This document shows, piece after piece, positions 37,590-46,340 of a stretch of 64,000 bases of DNA. Location of the stretch: assembly GCA_036960565.1 (NCBI GenBank), contig JBALXQ010000002.1, positions 130,430 to 194,429 of the forward strand, given 5' to 3'. Below the pieces are notes generated by a model that made no database searches, had not been told where the DNA came from, and saw nothing but the letters and a program-made list of their open reading frames with translations. The DNA is from Bermanella sp036960565 (GTDB lineage: Bacteria > Pseudomonadota > Gammaproteobacteria > Pseudomonadales > Oceanobacteraceae). The translations under genes were made by a program, and so were the position numbers. Position 1 is the first letter of the stretch. Each line of letters starts with the position of its first letter.

Positions 37590-39713
37590 TTATGGGTTGT
37601 TTTCGGCCTGAATCGCGGTAAGTGCAATAGTGTAGATAATATCCTCAACTAAAGCTCCACGAGATAGGTCGTTTACCGGCTTAGCCAAGCCTTGCAACAT
37701 AGGGCCAATACTAACCACATTAGCACTTCTTTGTACTGCTTTGTAAGTAGTATTACCGGTATTTAGATCGGGGAAAATCACCACACTGGCCAAGCCCGCT
37801 ACCTCACTATTGGGCGCTTTAGAGGCCGCAACAGACGCTGTGGTGGCCGCATCATATTGCAAAGGCCCATCAATGATCAGCTCCGGATTTTTATTTTTGG
37901 CCAATTGTGTGGCACTGCGCACTTTTTCTACATCACTGCCAGAACCAGATGATCCTGTGCTATAGCTGATCATAGCCACTTTGGGCTCAATGCCAAAAGA
38001 GCGAGCACTGTGCGCACTTTGTAAGGCGATGTCGGCAAGTTCATTGGCATTGGGGTCAGGGTTCACCGCGCAGTCGCCGTATACCATAACCTGCTCTGGT
38101 AACAGCATGAAAAAGATAGAGGATACTAGTTTGGCGTTAGGGGCGGTTTTTATTAACTGTAGAGCTGGACGAATGGTATTAGCGGTAGTGTGTACTGCGC
38201 CACTTACTAGACCGTCTACTTCATCTAAAGCCAGCATCATAGTGCCCATAACCACCGTGTCTTCTAGTTGTGCTTCAGCCATGGGGGCACTTAGGTTCTT
38301 GTGCTTCCTCAGTTCTACCATGGGCTCTATATACTGACTTCGAACCACGTTTGGATCGAGTATTTGCAAGCCCTGTGGAAGTTGAACACCTAGGCTGGAA
38401 GCTATTTGAGCAATGCGTTGTGGGTCCCCCAATAGGATGCATTGAGCAATGCCTCGCTGTTGGCAGATCGCTGCGGCTTGTATGGTTCTTGGTTCTTCTC
38501 CTTCAGGAAGGACTACGCGCTTATTGGCTGCTTGAGCCCGTTGAACTAATTGGTAGCGAAAAGCCGCCGGACTAAGCCGGGTGATATGATCTACTTTTAG
38601 ACGCTCTAATAGGTAGCTGGCATCAAGATGTTGGGCCACATGCCCCATGATAGATTCAACCCGCTCAAGGTCATCAGGCAGCACCGCATCATCCATGTTG
38701 GATAATTGTGAGGCGGTTTGAAAGGTGTCAGTTTGCACGGTTAAAATCGGAAGGTTTTGCAAAGATGGCGTGAGAAGATTCATCACACGAGGGTCCGGTT
38801 GCAGGCTACCTGTTAATAATAAGCCGGCTAAAGGCACGCCATTATTGGCCGCCATGGCGCTGGCTAATAAAATATCTTCTCTGTCTCCCGGGGTGACAAT
38901 TAACGCGCCTGGCTGCAGGGTGCTAATCATGTTGGGTACAGTTCGGGCGCAAAGGCTAATACTTCTAACGCGGTTATGAAGCTGCTTTGGTGCGTGCAAA
39001 TATTCAGCCTGCAAATAGTTAGCGATATCCTCAATACGAGGCGCTACTAGGCTAGGATCCCAGGGGATCATGCCGAGAATTTTAAAGTCTTCGTTTTTCA
39101 GTTGTGCCAGATTTTCCATAGCCAATTGAGTGCTGGTTGCATTGGCATTGATCAACCCTTGATCCTTAAGAGGAATCGCTGGGTTATTTGGTGCATTCAC
39201 CTTATTGATAATAATGCCTAATAGATTGCTGTTTTTGTGACCACCATATAAACCTTTTGCCATGGAAATGTGTTCTTTCAATTCGCTGGCGGTGCGACCA
39301 AAAGGGGCCGTCACTAGGATGACTTCAGCATCCAGTGTTTTGGCCATCTCTACATTTAATTTAACGGTATAGGGTTCGTTCCGGTCGGGGGCAATGCCTT
39401 CAATGATGACTACATCTGCACCTTTGGCCACCTGGTGATGCATGGCCACTACGTCTTCCAATAATCGATCCTGTTTACCCGAACCCACCATATTTTGCGC
39501 TTGTTTTAGGCTAATAGGGTTGGGAGGTTCAATACCAGTGGCATGACTGATCATTTCAATGGAGCGATGACGATTATTTTCTTTGAAATGAGCAATGGGC
39601 TTACAGATAGCGACCTTTAAGCCCTGTTGGTCTAGGGCCCGAATAAGCCCCAGAGTAATAGAAGTAAGACCCGTTTTAAGTTCAGTAGGGGCGATAAAAA
39701 AAGTATGTTGCAT
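37590..39713 (-). CDS. pta: Phosphate acetyltransferase, long form
   Basis: The 707-residue enzyme interconverts acetyl-CoA and acetyl phosphate. The long form has an N-terminal dethiobiotin-synthase-like domain (FIAPTELKTGLTSITLGLI), a central DRTGG domain, and the C-terminal catalytic domain with VVLPEGEEPRTIQAA, SYSTGSSGSG and GPLQYDAATTASVA. Length equals that of E. coli Pta (714). It lies 16 bp downstream of ackA, forming the classical operon for acetate overflow and acetyl-phosphate production. Confidence 0.96.
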   Translation of the reverse strand: MQHTFFIAPTELKTGLTSITLGLIRALDQQGLKVAICKPIAHFKENNRHRSIEMISHATGIEPPNPISLKQAQNMVGSGKQDRLLEDVVAMHHQVAKGADVVIIEGIAPDRNEPYTVKLNVEMAKTLDAEVILVTAPFGRTASELKEHISMAKGLYGGHKNSNLLGIIINKVNAPNNPAIPLKDQGLINANATSTQLAMENLAQLKNEDFKILGMIPWDPSLVAPRIEDIANYLQAEYLHAPKQLHNRVRSISLCARTVPNMISTLQPGALIVTPGDREDILLASAMAANNGVPLAGLLLTGSLQPDPRVMNLLTPSLQNLPILTVQTDTFQTASQLSNMDDAVLPDDLERVESIMGHVAQHLDASYLLERLKVDHITRLSPAAFRYQLVQRAQAANKRVVLPEGEEPRTIQAAAICQQRGIAQCILLGDPQRIAQIASSLGVQLPQGLQILDPNVVRSQYIEPMVELRKHKNLSAPMAEAQLEDTVVMGTMMLALDEVDGLVSGAVHTTANTIRPALQLIKTAPNAKLVSSIFFMLLPEQVMVYGDCAVNPDPNANELADIALQSAHSARSFGIEPKVAMISYSTGSSGSGSDVEKVRSATQLAKNKNPELIIDGPLQYDAATTASVAASKAPNSEVAGLASVVIFPDLNTGNTTYKAVQRSANVVSIGPMLQGLAKPVNDLSRGALVEDIIYTIALTAIQAENNP

Positions 39714-39729
39714 GAAAAATTCCTACTGA

Positions 39730-40932
39730 TTATAGATTGGTGCAAACAAGGTTGTGAGTGTCCATGGCGATCATTAACTCTTCATCGGTGGCAACCACCA
39801 GCGCCAGGGTACTGCTATCTGAACTGATACGACCTTGTTTGTCGCCGTTTTGTTTGTTGAGCTCGCCATCTAATTTAAAACCAAAAATCGCTAAGTGTTC
39901 AAGAATTAAACTGCGAGTGAGTCTGTCGTTTTCACCTATTCCCCCGGTAAATACCAGCGCATCAATTTTTGGTAAGGATACCGCTAATGCCCCTAAATAG
40001 CGGGCTACTTTAAAAGCAAAAATTTCAATCGCTAAATTGGCGCGTCGATCGCCTTTTTCTGCTGACTGCTGAATTTCTCGCATATCATTGCTAATCCCCG
40101 ATATCCCCAGCAAGCCACTTTTTTTATTAAGCAGACCCATTACGTCGCTCAAACTAATGTCCAAACGTTGGCATAAAAAATCCATTAGACCAGGATCAAC
40201 ATCTCCGCTGCGTGTTCCCATGACTAAACCCTCTAATGGTGTCAGGCCCATGGATGTATCAACGCTTTGCCCATTTTTCACCGCACATGCACTGCATCCA
40301 TTGCCCAGATGCGCTACTAGCAGATTGCAATCGCTGTTTGATTTGTTCATCAACTCAGCCGCTTTTTGGCTGACATAGCGATAGCTTGTGCCATGAAAGC
40401 CATAACGGCGAACTCCGTGTTGTTCATAAAGTTCATACGGTAAACCGTATAGAAAAGCGGTTTCTGGAAGCGTCTGATGAAAGGCGGTATCAAATACTGC
40501 CACCTGGGGGAGTTCAGGCAGTAGCTGGCTTATGGCGTTAATACCTAATAAATTAACTGGGTTATGAAGAGGGGCAAGATGATGGAGCTTTTCAAGCTCT
40601 TTGATATTTTGGTTATTTAATAGCAAGGACTCGCTGTAGGCCTCTCCACCGTGAACCACTCTGTGGCCAACACCGCTGAGACTATCCAGTAGGTTCTGTT
40701 CAAGCAATATAGCGATAACACTTTTAATCGCCCCTTGATGATCCTGACTTTTGGGGGTGACTTGAGTTTTGGCTTGTTGTTTAAATGTTTGAAATTGGAT
40801 GCTCGCTAACGAACTGCCTAGGCGCTCGGCAAGTCCGTGAATCAATACTTGGGCGGATTGTGGGTGAATAACCGCAAATTTAAGGGAGGAGCTGCCACAG
40901 TTTAGAACCAGGATGTTTTTTTGATTCGTCAT
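39730..40932 (-). CDS. ackA: Acetate kinase
   Basis: The 400-residue enzyme phosphorylates acetate with ATP. Visible motifs are NCGSSSLKF at the N-terminus, GHRVVHGGE, YGFHGTSYRYVS, AHLGNGCSACAV and FTGGIGEND. Length matches AckA. It starts 47 bp downstream of the PilZ-like gene stop and precedes pta by 16 bp, so it may belong to a three-gene transcript. Its acetyl phosphate could phosphorylate some of the receiver domains in this window. Confidence 0.96.
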   Translation of the reverse strand: MTNQKNILVLNCGSSSLKFAVIHPQSAQVLIHGLAERLGSSLASIQFQTFKQQAKTQVTPKSQDHQGAIKSVIAILLEQNLLDSLSGVGHRVVHGGEAYSESLLLNNQNIKELEKLHHLAPLHNPVNLLGINAISQLLPELPQVAVFDTAFHQTLPETAFLYGLPYELYEQHGVRRYGFHGTSYRYVSQKAAELMNKSNSDCNLLVAHLGNGCSACAVKNGQSVDTSMGLTPLEGLVMGTRSGDVDPGLMDFLCQRLDISLSDVMGLLNKKSGLLGISGISNDMREIQQSAEKGDRRANLAIEIFAFKVARYLGALAVSLPKIDALVFTGGIGENDRLTRSLILEHLAIFGFKLDGELNKQNGDKQGRISSDSSTLALVVATDEELMIAMDTHNLVCTNL

Positions 40933-40979
40933 TAGATTTTAATACTTCTTAATGCGGGCAAAGCCTATTTTTCAACATT

Positions 40980-41318
40980 TTATGTATGCAAAGGGGCCCG
41001 CACAGACTCTGGCAGGGTTTTCTCAATGGATTTTAAAATGGAAATAGCTTCGCGATAGGGTTGTTTGTCGGGACGTTCTAAAATGAAACGAACCTGACTC
41101 TGATATTGGGGGCCACAGCGTTCACAGTGCTCCACCCGTGCTTTAACTTCTCTTAAACTATGCAGTCCTGCAGATATATTAAGGTGAATCAATTGCCCAG
41201 CTTTTAATTTTTTGGAGCTGTTAAATACTAAGCTATAGCGGTTAAACTTTATGAGCTGAGCAGGAATGGCATTTTTGAAACGACTAAACCAACCCAAAAT
41301 ATTGATGCTTAAATCCAT
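40980..41318 (-). CDS. Small PilZ-like domain protein (degenerate)
   Basis: The protein has 112 residues from the ATG at 41318, chosen because AAAGGAGG lies upstream with good spacing; the frame extends ten codons further. The region IPAQLIKFNRYSLVFNSSKKLKAG then QLIHLNIS has the strand pattern of a PilZ barrel, but the RxxxR and D/NxSxxG c-di-GMP-binding motifs are absent. It also carries CERCG. If PilZ-like, it is unlikely to bind c-di-GMP in the standard way. It precedes ackA on the same strand. Confidence 0.55.
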   Translation of the reverse strand: MDLSINILGWFSRFKNAIPAQLIKFNRYSLVFNSSKKLKAGQLIHLNISAGLHSLREVKARVEHCERCGPQYQSQVRFILERPDKQPYREAISILKSIEKTLPESVRAPLHT

Positions 41319-41325
41319 TATATCG

Positions 41326-41333
41326 CCTCCTTT
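41326..41333 (-). promoter_or_regulatory. Consensus ribosome binding site fixing the PilZ-like start
   Basis: AAAGGAGG on the minus strand ends 7 bp before the ATG at 41318. It is the strongest Shine-Dalgarno match noted in the window and decides the start codon. Confidence 0.75.
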
Positions 41334-41513
41334 ATTATTTTTGATCACGTTAATCAGTTTAGCTCAGTTAGATAAAGATATTATTATGCACGACTTTATT
41401 TGACATTATGCGCTGATTTCCAGTCCGAAATAAAAATTAGTGCACAATTTTTTGCTACAAATCACCTGAATAAGGAATATAGCTTATCTAGCTTCTGGTT
41501 TTGCTATGTATTC

Positions 41514-41852
41514 TCAAGCACCCACGCCCTTAACCTTGTGCCCTAGCTCTTGTAAATATTTCACACTTTGCTCGGTTAAATCCCCTTGTAGCTCAATGAC
41601 CCAGTTTTTTACCGCTCCACCACAACCAAAGCGCTTTTTTAGTTTTTTACATAGATCACTGACGCTTTTTTTATCAGCCTCAAAACCGGTAATGGTCGTG
41701 ACAATTTTACCGCCACGGCCTTTCTTCTCTTTTTGAACTCTTAATACGCCATCACTTTCTGGAGCCTGGCTTTGCTTACAGGTACAGTCCTCTATGGCAT
41801 TTCGACATTGAGGACAAATCCGGCCATCTTCGGTGGAATATACCAATGACAT
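41514..41852 (-). CDS. yciH: SUI1/eIF1-like translation factor YciH
   Basis: The protein has 112 residues from the ATG at 41852 (MSLVYSTEDGRICPQC), with GGGAGAG 6-12 bp upstream. N-terminal Cys pairs (CPQC and CTC) suggest a small metal site. The SUI1 fold is recognised by KGRGGKIVTTITGFE, LCKKLKKRFGCGGAVKN and IELQGDLTEQSVKYLQELG. YciH is the bacterial relative of eukaryotic eIF1 and affects initiation fidelity or stress translation. The gene appears monocistronic. Confidence 0.92.
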   Translation of the reverse strand: MSLVYSTEDGRICPQCRNAIEDCTCKQSQAPESDGVLRVQKEKKGRGGKIVTTITGFEADKKSVSDLCKKLKKRFGCGGAVKNWVIELQGDLTEQSVKYLQELGHKVKGVGA

Positions 41853-42119
41853 TTTACTCTCCCAATTTAGTTGAGACGTTAGACCCAAATTAATTACTGA
41901 TGAACTTCAACTTAATGAATGTATGTTTCGATTTATTATGTGTTTTGTAAAAGTCTCTATATTTATTTGTACAAAAAATAGTCTCATTGTGATTGAAACA
42001 CGTTTAACGCTCGCAAATGAGAGCTGTGTCACGAAAAAATTGTGTACTGCTATGGACAGATAAAATGACCACCAAAGATTGATTCCACAAAATAAATTTT
42101 AAACTATTTTTATATTGTA

Positions 42120-42159
42120 AAGATACTTTGCTTTGGGGGTAAGGGCCCCTAAGTATCTT
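42120..42159. other. Two-tier hairpin in the long intergenic region
   Basis: AAGATACTT (42120-42128) pairs perfectly with AAGTATCTT (42151-42159). Inside, GGGG and CCCC can pair around a 7-nt loop. A T-rich stretch (TTTTTTTATT) begins about 11 bp later. It could be a terminator or a structured leader of the downstream cyclase gene. It does not match the GEMM c-di-GMP riboswitch consensus. Confidence 0.4.
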
Positions 42160-42195
42160 ATTTGCTTAGATTTTTTTATTATTAGAGGTAAAGAA

Positions 42196-42312
42196 ATGTA
42201 TCGACAACTTTTTTTTTTAGGTAAGGTGCCGAGCATAAATCAAACAAAAACAATACTTTGGTCTGATGTGTTTTTGCACAGGGAAAAGTTGTTTGAAATT
42301 CAACCTGAGTAA
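42196..42312 (+). CDS. Possible 38-residue small ORF upstream of the GGDEF gene
   Basis: ATG at 42196 is preceded by AGAGG at suitable distance, and the frame stays open for 38 codons (starts MYRQLFFLGKVPS, ends FEIQPE). It ends 41 bp before the cyclase start. There is no homology recognised, and the T-run near its 5' end is unusual. It may be a leader peptide, a real small protein or chance. Confidence 0.3.
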   Translation: MYRQLFFLGKVPSINQTKTILWSDVFLHREKLFEIQPE

Positions 42313-42353
42313 TTACTGTTCAGTTTGGGTTTTAACAGGGAGCGAAAGGTCGG

Positions 42354-43244
42354 ATGAAGGCTGATTTCATCATAAATATTCAAATGTCAGATTTTGACCT
42401 ACAAGAACAGTTGCAGCAGTGGATTACTGGTTGCGACAGCTTGGCTATTACCTTGAGAGTGCAAGATGCTCAGATGCATTACTGGGACTGGAATCAGTTT
42501 GCTGGATATATTCAAGGTACTAAGGCCTTACCCAAGGGCTTAATTGTATTCTCTGATCGAGTTGATGATAAAAGAGAGCGCCAAGTCTTATTAAGTGGTG
42601 CGTTGGATTACGTTTGTGAACCCTACAATTTCGAAAATGTTTTTTTGCGATTATCTCAACATGTTCAGCGTGTACGTTACCAAGCACAGTTGGAAAATCT
42701 TAGCGTTACCGATCCCCTTACTGAATTATTTAATCGTCGAAAATTCAATCAAGATTTAGATAAGTGCCGCCGCCAGAATCTCCGTCAAGGGTGTACCAGT
42801 TCGCTATTGCTCATAGATGTTGACCATTTTAAAATTTTTAATGACAGTTATGGTCATGTGGCAGGAGACCAATGCCTCTACCAACTAGCGCAGGTTCTTA
42901 AACGCGAAGCTGTACGGCCTCATGATGTTGCTGCTCGCATCGGTGGCGAAGAATTTGCCATTATTCTTCCTCAAACCCATAGAGAAGGTGCATTGCATGT
43001 GGCCAAGCGTGTACTTGAAGGAGTACAGGCATTGAACATTTCCAATGAGCAAACCAGCTTGGGTTTTGTTAGCATTAGTGTGGGTTTAGCCAGCGTTATG
43101 GGTGAAACGGACATTATTGAGTGGCAAAAAGAGGCTGATGATGCACTCTATTTGGCTAAAAAAACTGGCCGAAATAAAGTAGTAGAAGCGTCAGGAAGGT
43201 CTTTAAAATTAAAAGAAAAAATTCAGGACGCAGAGCCAGCCTAA
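42354..43244 (+). CDS. Diguanylate cyclase with degenerate receiver-like N-terminus
   Basis: The 296-residue protein has a C-terminal GGDEF domain (about 125-285) with GGEEF and the I-site RPHD five residues upstream, so catalysis and product inhibition are expected. The first 110 residues keep receiver-like late elements (SGALDYVCEPYNFENVFLRL), but the conserved Lys is replaced by Glu (CEP for K-P), and neither the acidic pair nor a normal phospho-Asp site is visible. It is therefore probably phosphorylation-independent. The stop is 6 bp from the convergent 43251 gene. Confidence 0.9.
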   Translation: MKADFIINIQMSDFDLQEQLQQWITGCDSLAITLRVQDAQMHYWDWNQFAGYIQGTKALPKGLIVFSDRVDDKRERQVLLSGALDYVCEPYNFENVFLRLSQHVQRVRYQAQLENLSVTDPLTELFNRRKFNQDLDKCRRQNLRQGCTSSLLLIDVDHFKIFNDSYGHVAGDQCLYQLAQVLKREAVRPHDVAARIGGEEFAIILPQTHREGALHVAKRVLEGVQALNISNEQTSLGFVSISVGLASVMGETDIIEWQKEADDALYLAKKTGRNKVVEASGRSLKLKEKIQDAEPA

Positions 43245-43250
43245 TTCAGG

Positions 43251-43580
43251 TTATTTTTTAGGAAAGACCATTTTTGATTTCTCTAATAAGGGCGTGAGTT
43301 GGTTTTTTGTGCGAATCCTGAGCGCTTCCCTTACCAATAAAGCCGATAGATCTGCCAAGCCGCTATCCATATCCGATACCGAACTGGCAATGATTTCGTA
43401 ATCGTAATGATGGTCTTGCACGGAGATTTTGGTTAACTCTGTCAGCTCTTGTTGTAGCAGCCGAATCACGTTAAAGCATTGATTTTTCACCGTGATGTTT
43501 GGCGATTCCCAGTATAAGTCCTCAAGAATTTCCAGTAGCTCTGTAATAAACACAGAGGCCTTAGCAATGCTAATGGCCAT
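43251..43580 (-). CDS. Hypothetical helical protein (109 residues)
   Basis: The soluble, mostly helical protein has no signal peptide. Segments such as FITELLEILEDLYWESPN and VIRLLQQELTELTK suggest a helical bundle. It is convergent with the preceding diguanylate cyclase. The family was not recognised and no function can be proposed. Confidence 0.6.
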   Translation of the reverse strand: MAISIAKASVFITELLEILEDLYWESPNITVKNQCFNVIRLLQQELTELTKISVQDHHYDYEIIASSVSDMDSGLADLSALLVREALRIRTKNQLTPLLEKSKMVFPKK

Positions 43581-43715
43581 AGCATCTCACCCTTTCAATT
43601 ATAGTCATGTCTTAAGTGTAGTCGCTTTGCTCTATTTGGTAGCTTGGTTAAGCAAGGTTTAATTAGCTGCTAGGCTTAATAGATCTGGATTTAAAGTCAA
43701 TTCAAGGTAGTCCAA

Positions 43716-44336
43716 ATGTCACGCTTTTCACTTTGCTTGCTTGCCTGTCTGCTGGTAGTCACTCCATATGGGCATGCTCAGGCACCTAAAGCCCCCAGTG
43801 AGCAAGATATCCATCAAATTTTTAATAACGAGTTTGGCCAGAAGCTACTTTTTTTTAAGCCTTATGATTTTCCAGTAGAAGTAGAGCGCATCCATAAAGC
43901 CTTGGTGGGCAATTTGGATAAGTGGGTTAAGTTGGGTTTGATTACTAAAAAGAAGTCTCGATTTTTAGCTGAGAAGGTGATGTATGGAGAGCCCCGGCAG
44001 GTGAGCGTTGGCGGCTTTGAATACAGTCTTAATCAGGAAAATATGTGGGTGAGTAATCAGGGTTTTTTTTATGGGCGTCCAAATTTGAAAGAAGTATTTA
44101 ACGTCAGTCAGGTGAGTGCTCAAGGGGAGGATTATGTTTGTGAGGTGTATTTATCCTGGTTCGCCGTGGATATTCCTGATTGGCTAGAGAAAGTGAATTT
44201 AAAGGACAGAAAACTGCGCACGCTTAAGCGCGCAAAAGAGAGTGAGCGCCGTCCCTTTGAAAAGCATATTTACTTCATTTTTAAGGGACAGCGTTGGCAT
44301 TTATGGACGGAGAAAAGCGGGGAGGGCCTCTTTTAG
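43716..44336 (+). CDS. Periplasmic protein of unknown function
   Basis: The 206-residue protein has a signal peptide (about 1-21, ending YGHAQA) and no other membrane segment, so it is probably periplasmic. It is rich in aromatic and Lys residues (GFFYGRPNLKEVFNV, HIYFIFKGQRWHLW). The start at 43716 has AAGGT about 8 bp upstream. No domain was recognised. It is convergent with the FabG-like gene, 37 bp away. Confidence 0.65.
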   Translation: MSRFSLCLLACLLVVTPYGHAQAPKAPSEQDIHQIFNNEFGQKLLFFKPYDFPVEVERIHKALVGNLDKWVKLGLITKKKSRFLAEKVMYGEPRQVSVGGFEYSLNQENMWVSNQGFFYGRPNLKEVFNVSQVSAQGEDYVCEVYLSWFAVDIPDWLEKVNLKDRKLRTLKRAKESERRPFEKHIYFIFKGQRWHLWTEKSGEGLF

Positions 44337-44373
44337 CGTGTCTATCTCATTGCCGTATTCAAACAAAATTAAG

Positions 44374-45702
44374 TTAAGCACCAATAAGTGACTGTCCGCA
44401 TACTCTCAACACCTGCCCCGTTAGCCCTTGGCTATTAGGTTGTGCAAAAAGTGCAACCCCTTCAGCTACATCTTGTGGTTGTCCGCCTTGTGACAGTGAA
44501 TTCATTCTGCGCCCCATTTCACGGGTTACAAACGGAATTTGGTCGGTCATTTGGGTTTCAATAAAGCCTGGAGCAATGGCGTTAATGGTTTTTCCGGTAT
44601 GTTGCCATAGGCTGGCCTGGTGCCGAACGTATCCGGCAATACCGGATTTGGATGCAGCATAATTGGTTTGACCCACATTCCCCGCTATGCCACTGATGGA
44701 GCTAATGCAAATAACTCTGGCCTCTTGGCTAAGTAGATTTTGCTGCTCCAATAGTTGTGTCACCTGGATGGGGGCATTTAAATTAATGTTCAGGGTCATT
44801 TTCCAAAAGTGGTCGGGCATGCGAGCCAGGGTTTTATCGCGGGTTACGCCTGCGTTGTGAACCAGGATGTCCAGTGTTTTGCCCTTTAATGCCTCTTTAA
44901 TATCCTGACAAACATGGTCACTGGTGATGTCAGTGGCAAGGCTGATGCCGTTTAGCTTGGCCATGGTGGCTTCTAAGGCCTCTTTTGCAGGAAGAACATC
45001 AAGACCTATCACTGTGGCTCCGTCACGAGTGAGGGTGCTGGCAATAGCTGCCCCAATGCCTTGGGCTGCACCTGTCACTAGGGCTATTTTACCAGCCAGT
45101 GGCTTTTGCCAATTGAACGGAGCTACCTCGTTTTCATTGCTTTTAACATACAGTGGTTGGCCACTTATATAGCTGGCTTTGTGGCTTAATAAAAAATTTA
45201 AGGGGGTCGCTAGGGTGTGGTTGACTCGACCCTCCACATAAACAAGGTTAACAGTGACGCCTTTACGGCCCATTTCTTTAGCGTAAGAGCGAGTGAAGCC
45301 ATTAAGGGCCTCCATTACACTGGCTTGCTCCATTCCGCTCCAATAGGAGGGCGCTTTGGCTAAAATAACAATTCGTCCAGAGACCGGTAATTGAGCTGTG
45401 TTTTGGCTAAAAAAGGTTTTTAGTGTTTCAAGTTGTTCAATGGTTTCAAATTCAGAGGCATCCATTAGCAGAGCGTCATAAGACGAACGGTCTTCTTCAG
45501 CAAATACTTGGCTTTTAATTTCGGCGTCTTTTAATACCTGCAGAAGTGCCTGACTGGCTTCGTGGGCCAATAACACTTCACCTTTTACCCAAGGTGTTTC
45601 TCCTTGATAGCGTTGCAATGTTAGCGGTGTTTTTACCCCCACAGCATTCATGAGGGTCTGACCCATTTTGGAATAAAACAGATTTTCTATCATCTTGCTC
45701 AT
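44374..45702 (-). CDS. Two-domain FabG-like 3-oxoacyl-ACP reductase (short-chain dehydrogenase)
   Basis: The 442-residue protein is longer than ordinary FabG (about 245). The C-terminal half (about 205-442) is a complete SDR: GAAQGIGAAIA for NADP(H), HNAGVTRDKTLARM, Ser in CISSISGIAG, and YAASK as the catalytic Tyr-x3-Lys. The N-terminal 200 residues are a second Rossmann-like domain lacking those motifs, as in high-molecular-weight FabG (FabG4-type) proteins. It reduces 3-oxoacyl chains, but whether on ACP or CoA is unknown. No fatty-acid synthesis genes are adjacent. Confidence 0.88.
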   Translation of the reverse strand: MSKMIENLFYSKMGQTLMNAVGVKTPLTLQRYQGETPWVKGEVLLAHEASQALLQVLKDAEIKSQVFAEEDRSSYDALLMDASEFETIEQLETLKTFFSQNTAQLPVSGRIVILAKAPSYWSGMEQASVMEALNGFTRSYAKEMGRKGVTVNLVYVEGRVNHTLATPLNFLLSHKASYISGQPLYVKSNENEVAPFNWQKPLAGKIALVTGAAQGIGAAIASTLTRDGATVIGLDVLPAKEALEATMAKLNGISLATDITSDHVCQDIKEALKGKTLDILVHNAGVTRDKTLARMPDHFWKMTLNINLNAPIQVTQLLEQQNLLSQEARVICISSISGIAGNVGQTNYAASKSGIAGYVRHQASLWQHTGKTINAIAPGFIETQMTDQIPFVTREMGRRMNSLSQGGQPQDVAEGVALFAQPNSQGLTGQVLRVCGQSLIGA

Positions 45703-45792
45703 GGGAATCCTAAGGTGGCTATATTAATTGTGGTGCTTATTTGGATGATTCAGTCAGGGCAAAGGCCCGTCAATCAGAGCTAGCCGTGAGGG

Positions 45793-46194
45793 CTAGATTA
45801 AATAGCCCCAGCTGTAAGACAAATTAATTAGGCTTAACGCGACGATGGTGATCCAGGTTATAAGCGTTCCCCAGTAGCGGCCTGTATGGGTTTCTCCCTT
45901 TCCGGCCTTAAATCCCCACGCGTGCGCGACTCTGGAGAGTAGCAAGCTGAGTCCACAGGCATGTAACAAAATAAAATTAGCCCCATTGAGTTCGGCTAGC
46001 ACCAGTAAAATAAGGCCAATGGGAATGTATTCACTAGCGTTGGCGTGGTTGCGCCCTGCAATAAGCAAGCTGTCATGCTCGTGGCCCAGGCCTGACTTAT
46101 GTTTAATGCGCTGCTTAACGACCGAATAGGCAAGGTGAATCATGAGCAGAGCCAATAATGAGGCGTAAAATCCACTAATGGGCAAAAATGGCAT
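45793..46194 (-). CDS. MAPEG-family membrane protein
   Basis: The 133-residue protein has four predicted membrane helices. The motif GRNHANASEYIPIGLILL and a later RVAHAWGF are typical of MAPEG proteins (membrane-associated eicosanoid and glutathione metabolism). Bacterial members are poorly characterised and may have glutathione-dependent activity. It is divergent from the GGDEF-EAL gene. Confidence 0.85.
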   Translation of the reverse strand: MPFLPISGFYASLLALLMIHLAYSVVKQRIKHKSGLGHEHDSLLIAGRNHANASEYIPIGLILLVLAELNGANFILLHACGLSLLLSRVAHAWGFKAGKGETHTGRYWGTLITWITIVALSLINLSYSWGYLI

Positions 46195-46340
46195 AGAACC
46201 TACTTAAGCTTGTATTTGTTTTGCGAACCCTAAAACCTAGCCGCCTCTGTGTCAATGGTGCAAATATAGGCGCATCTATGGCTATGCTATAGGCATTTGG
46301 CTATACCTAAAGGATAGATGATTAAATAGCGATTTTTTTT

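Noticed and set aside
42060..42353. c-di-GMP riboswitch (GEMM) before the GGDEF gene
   Set aside because: The hairpin is real but the GEMM core sequences are absent.
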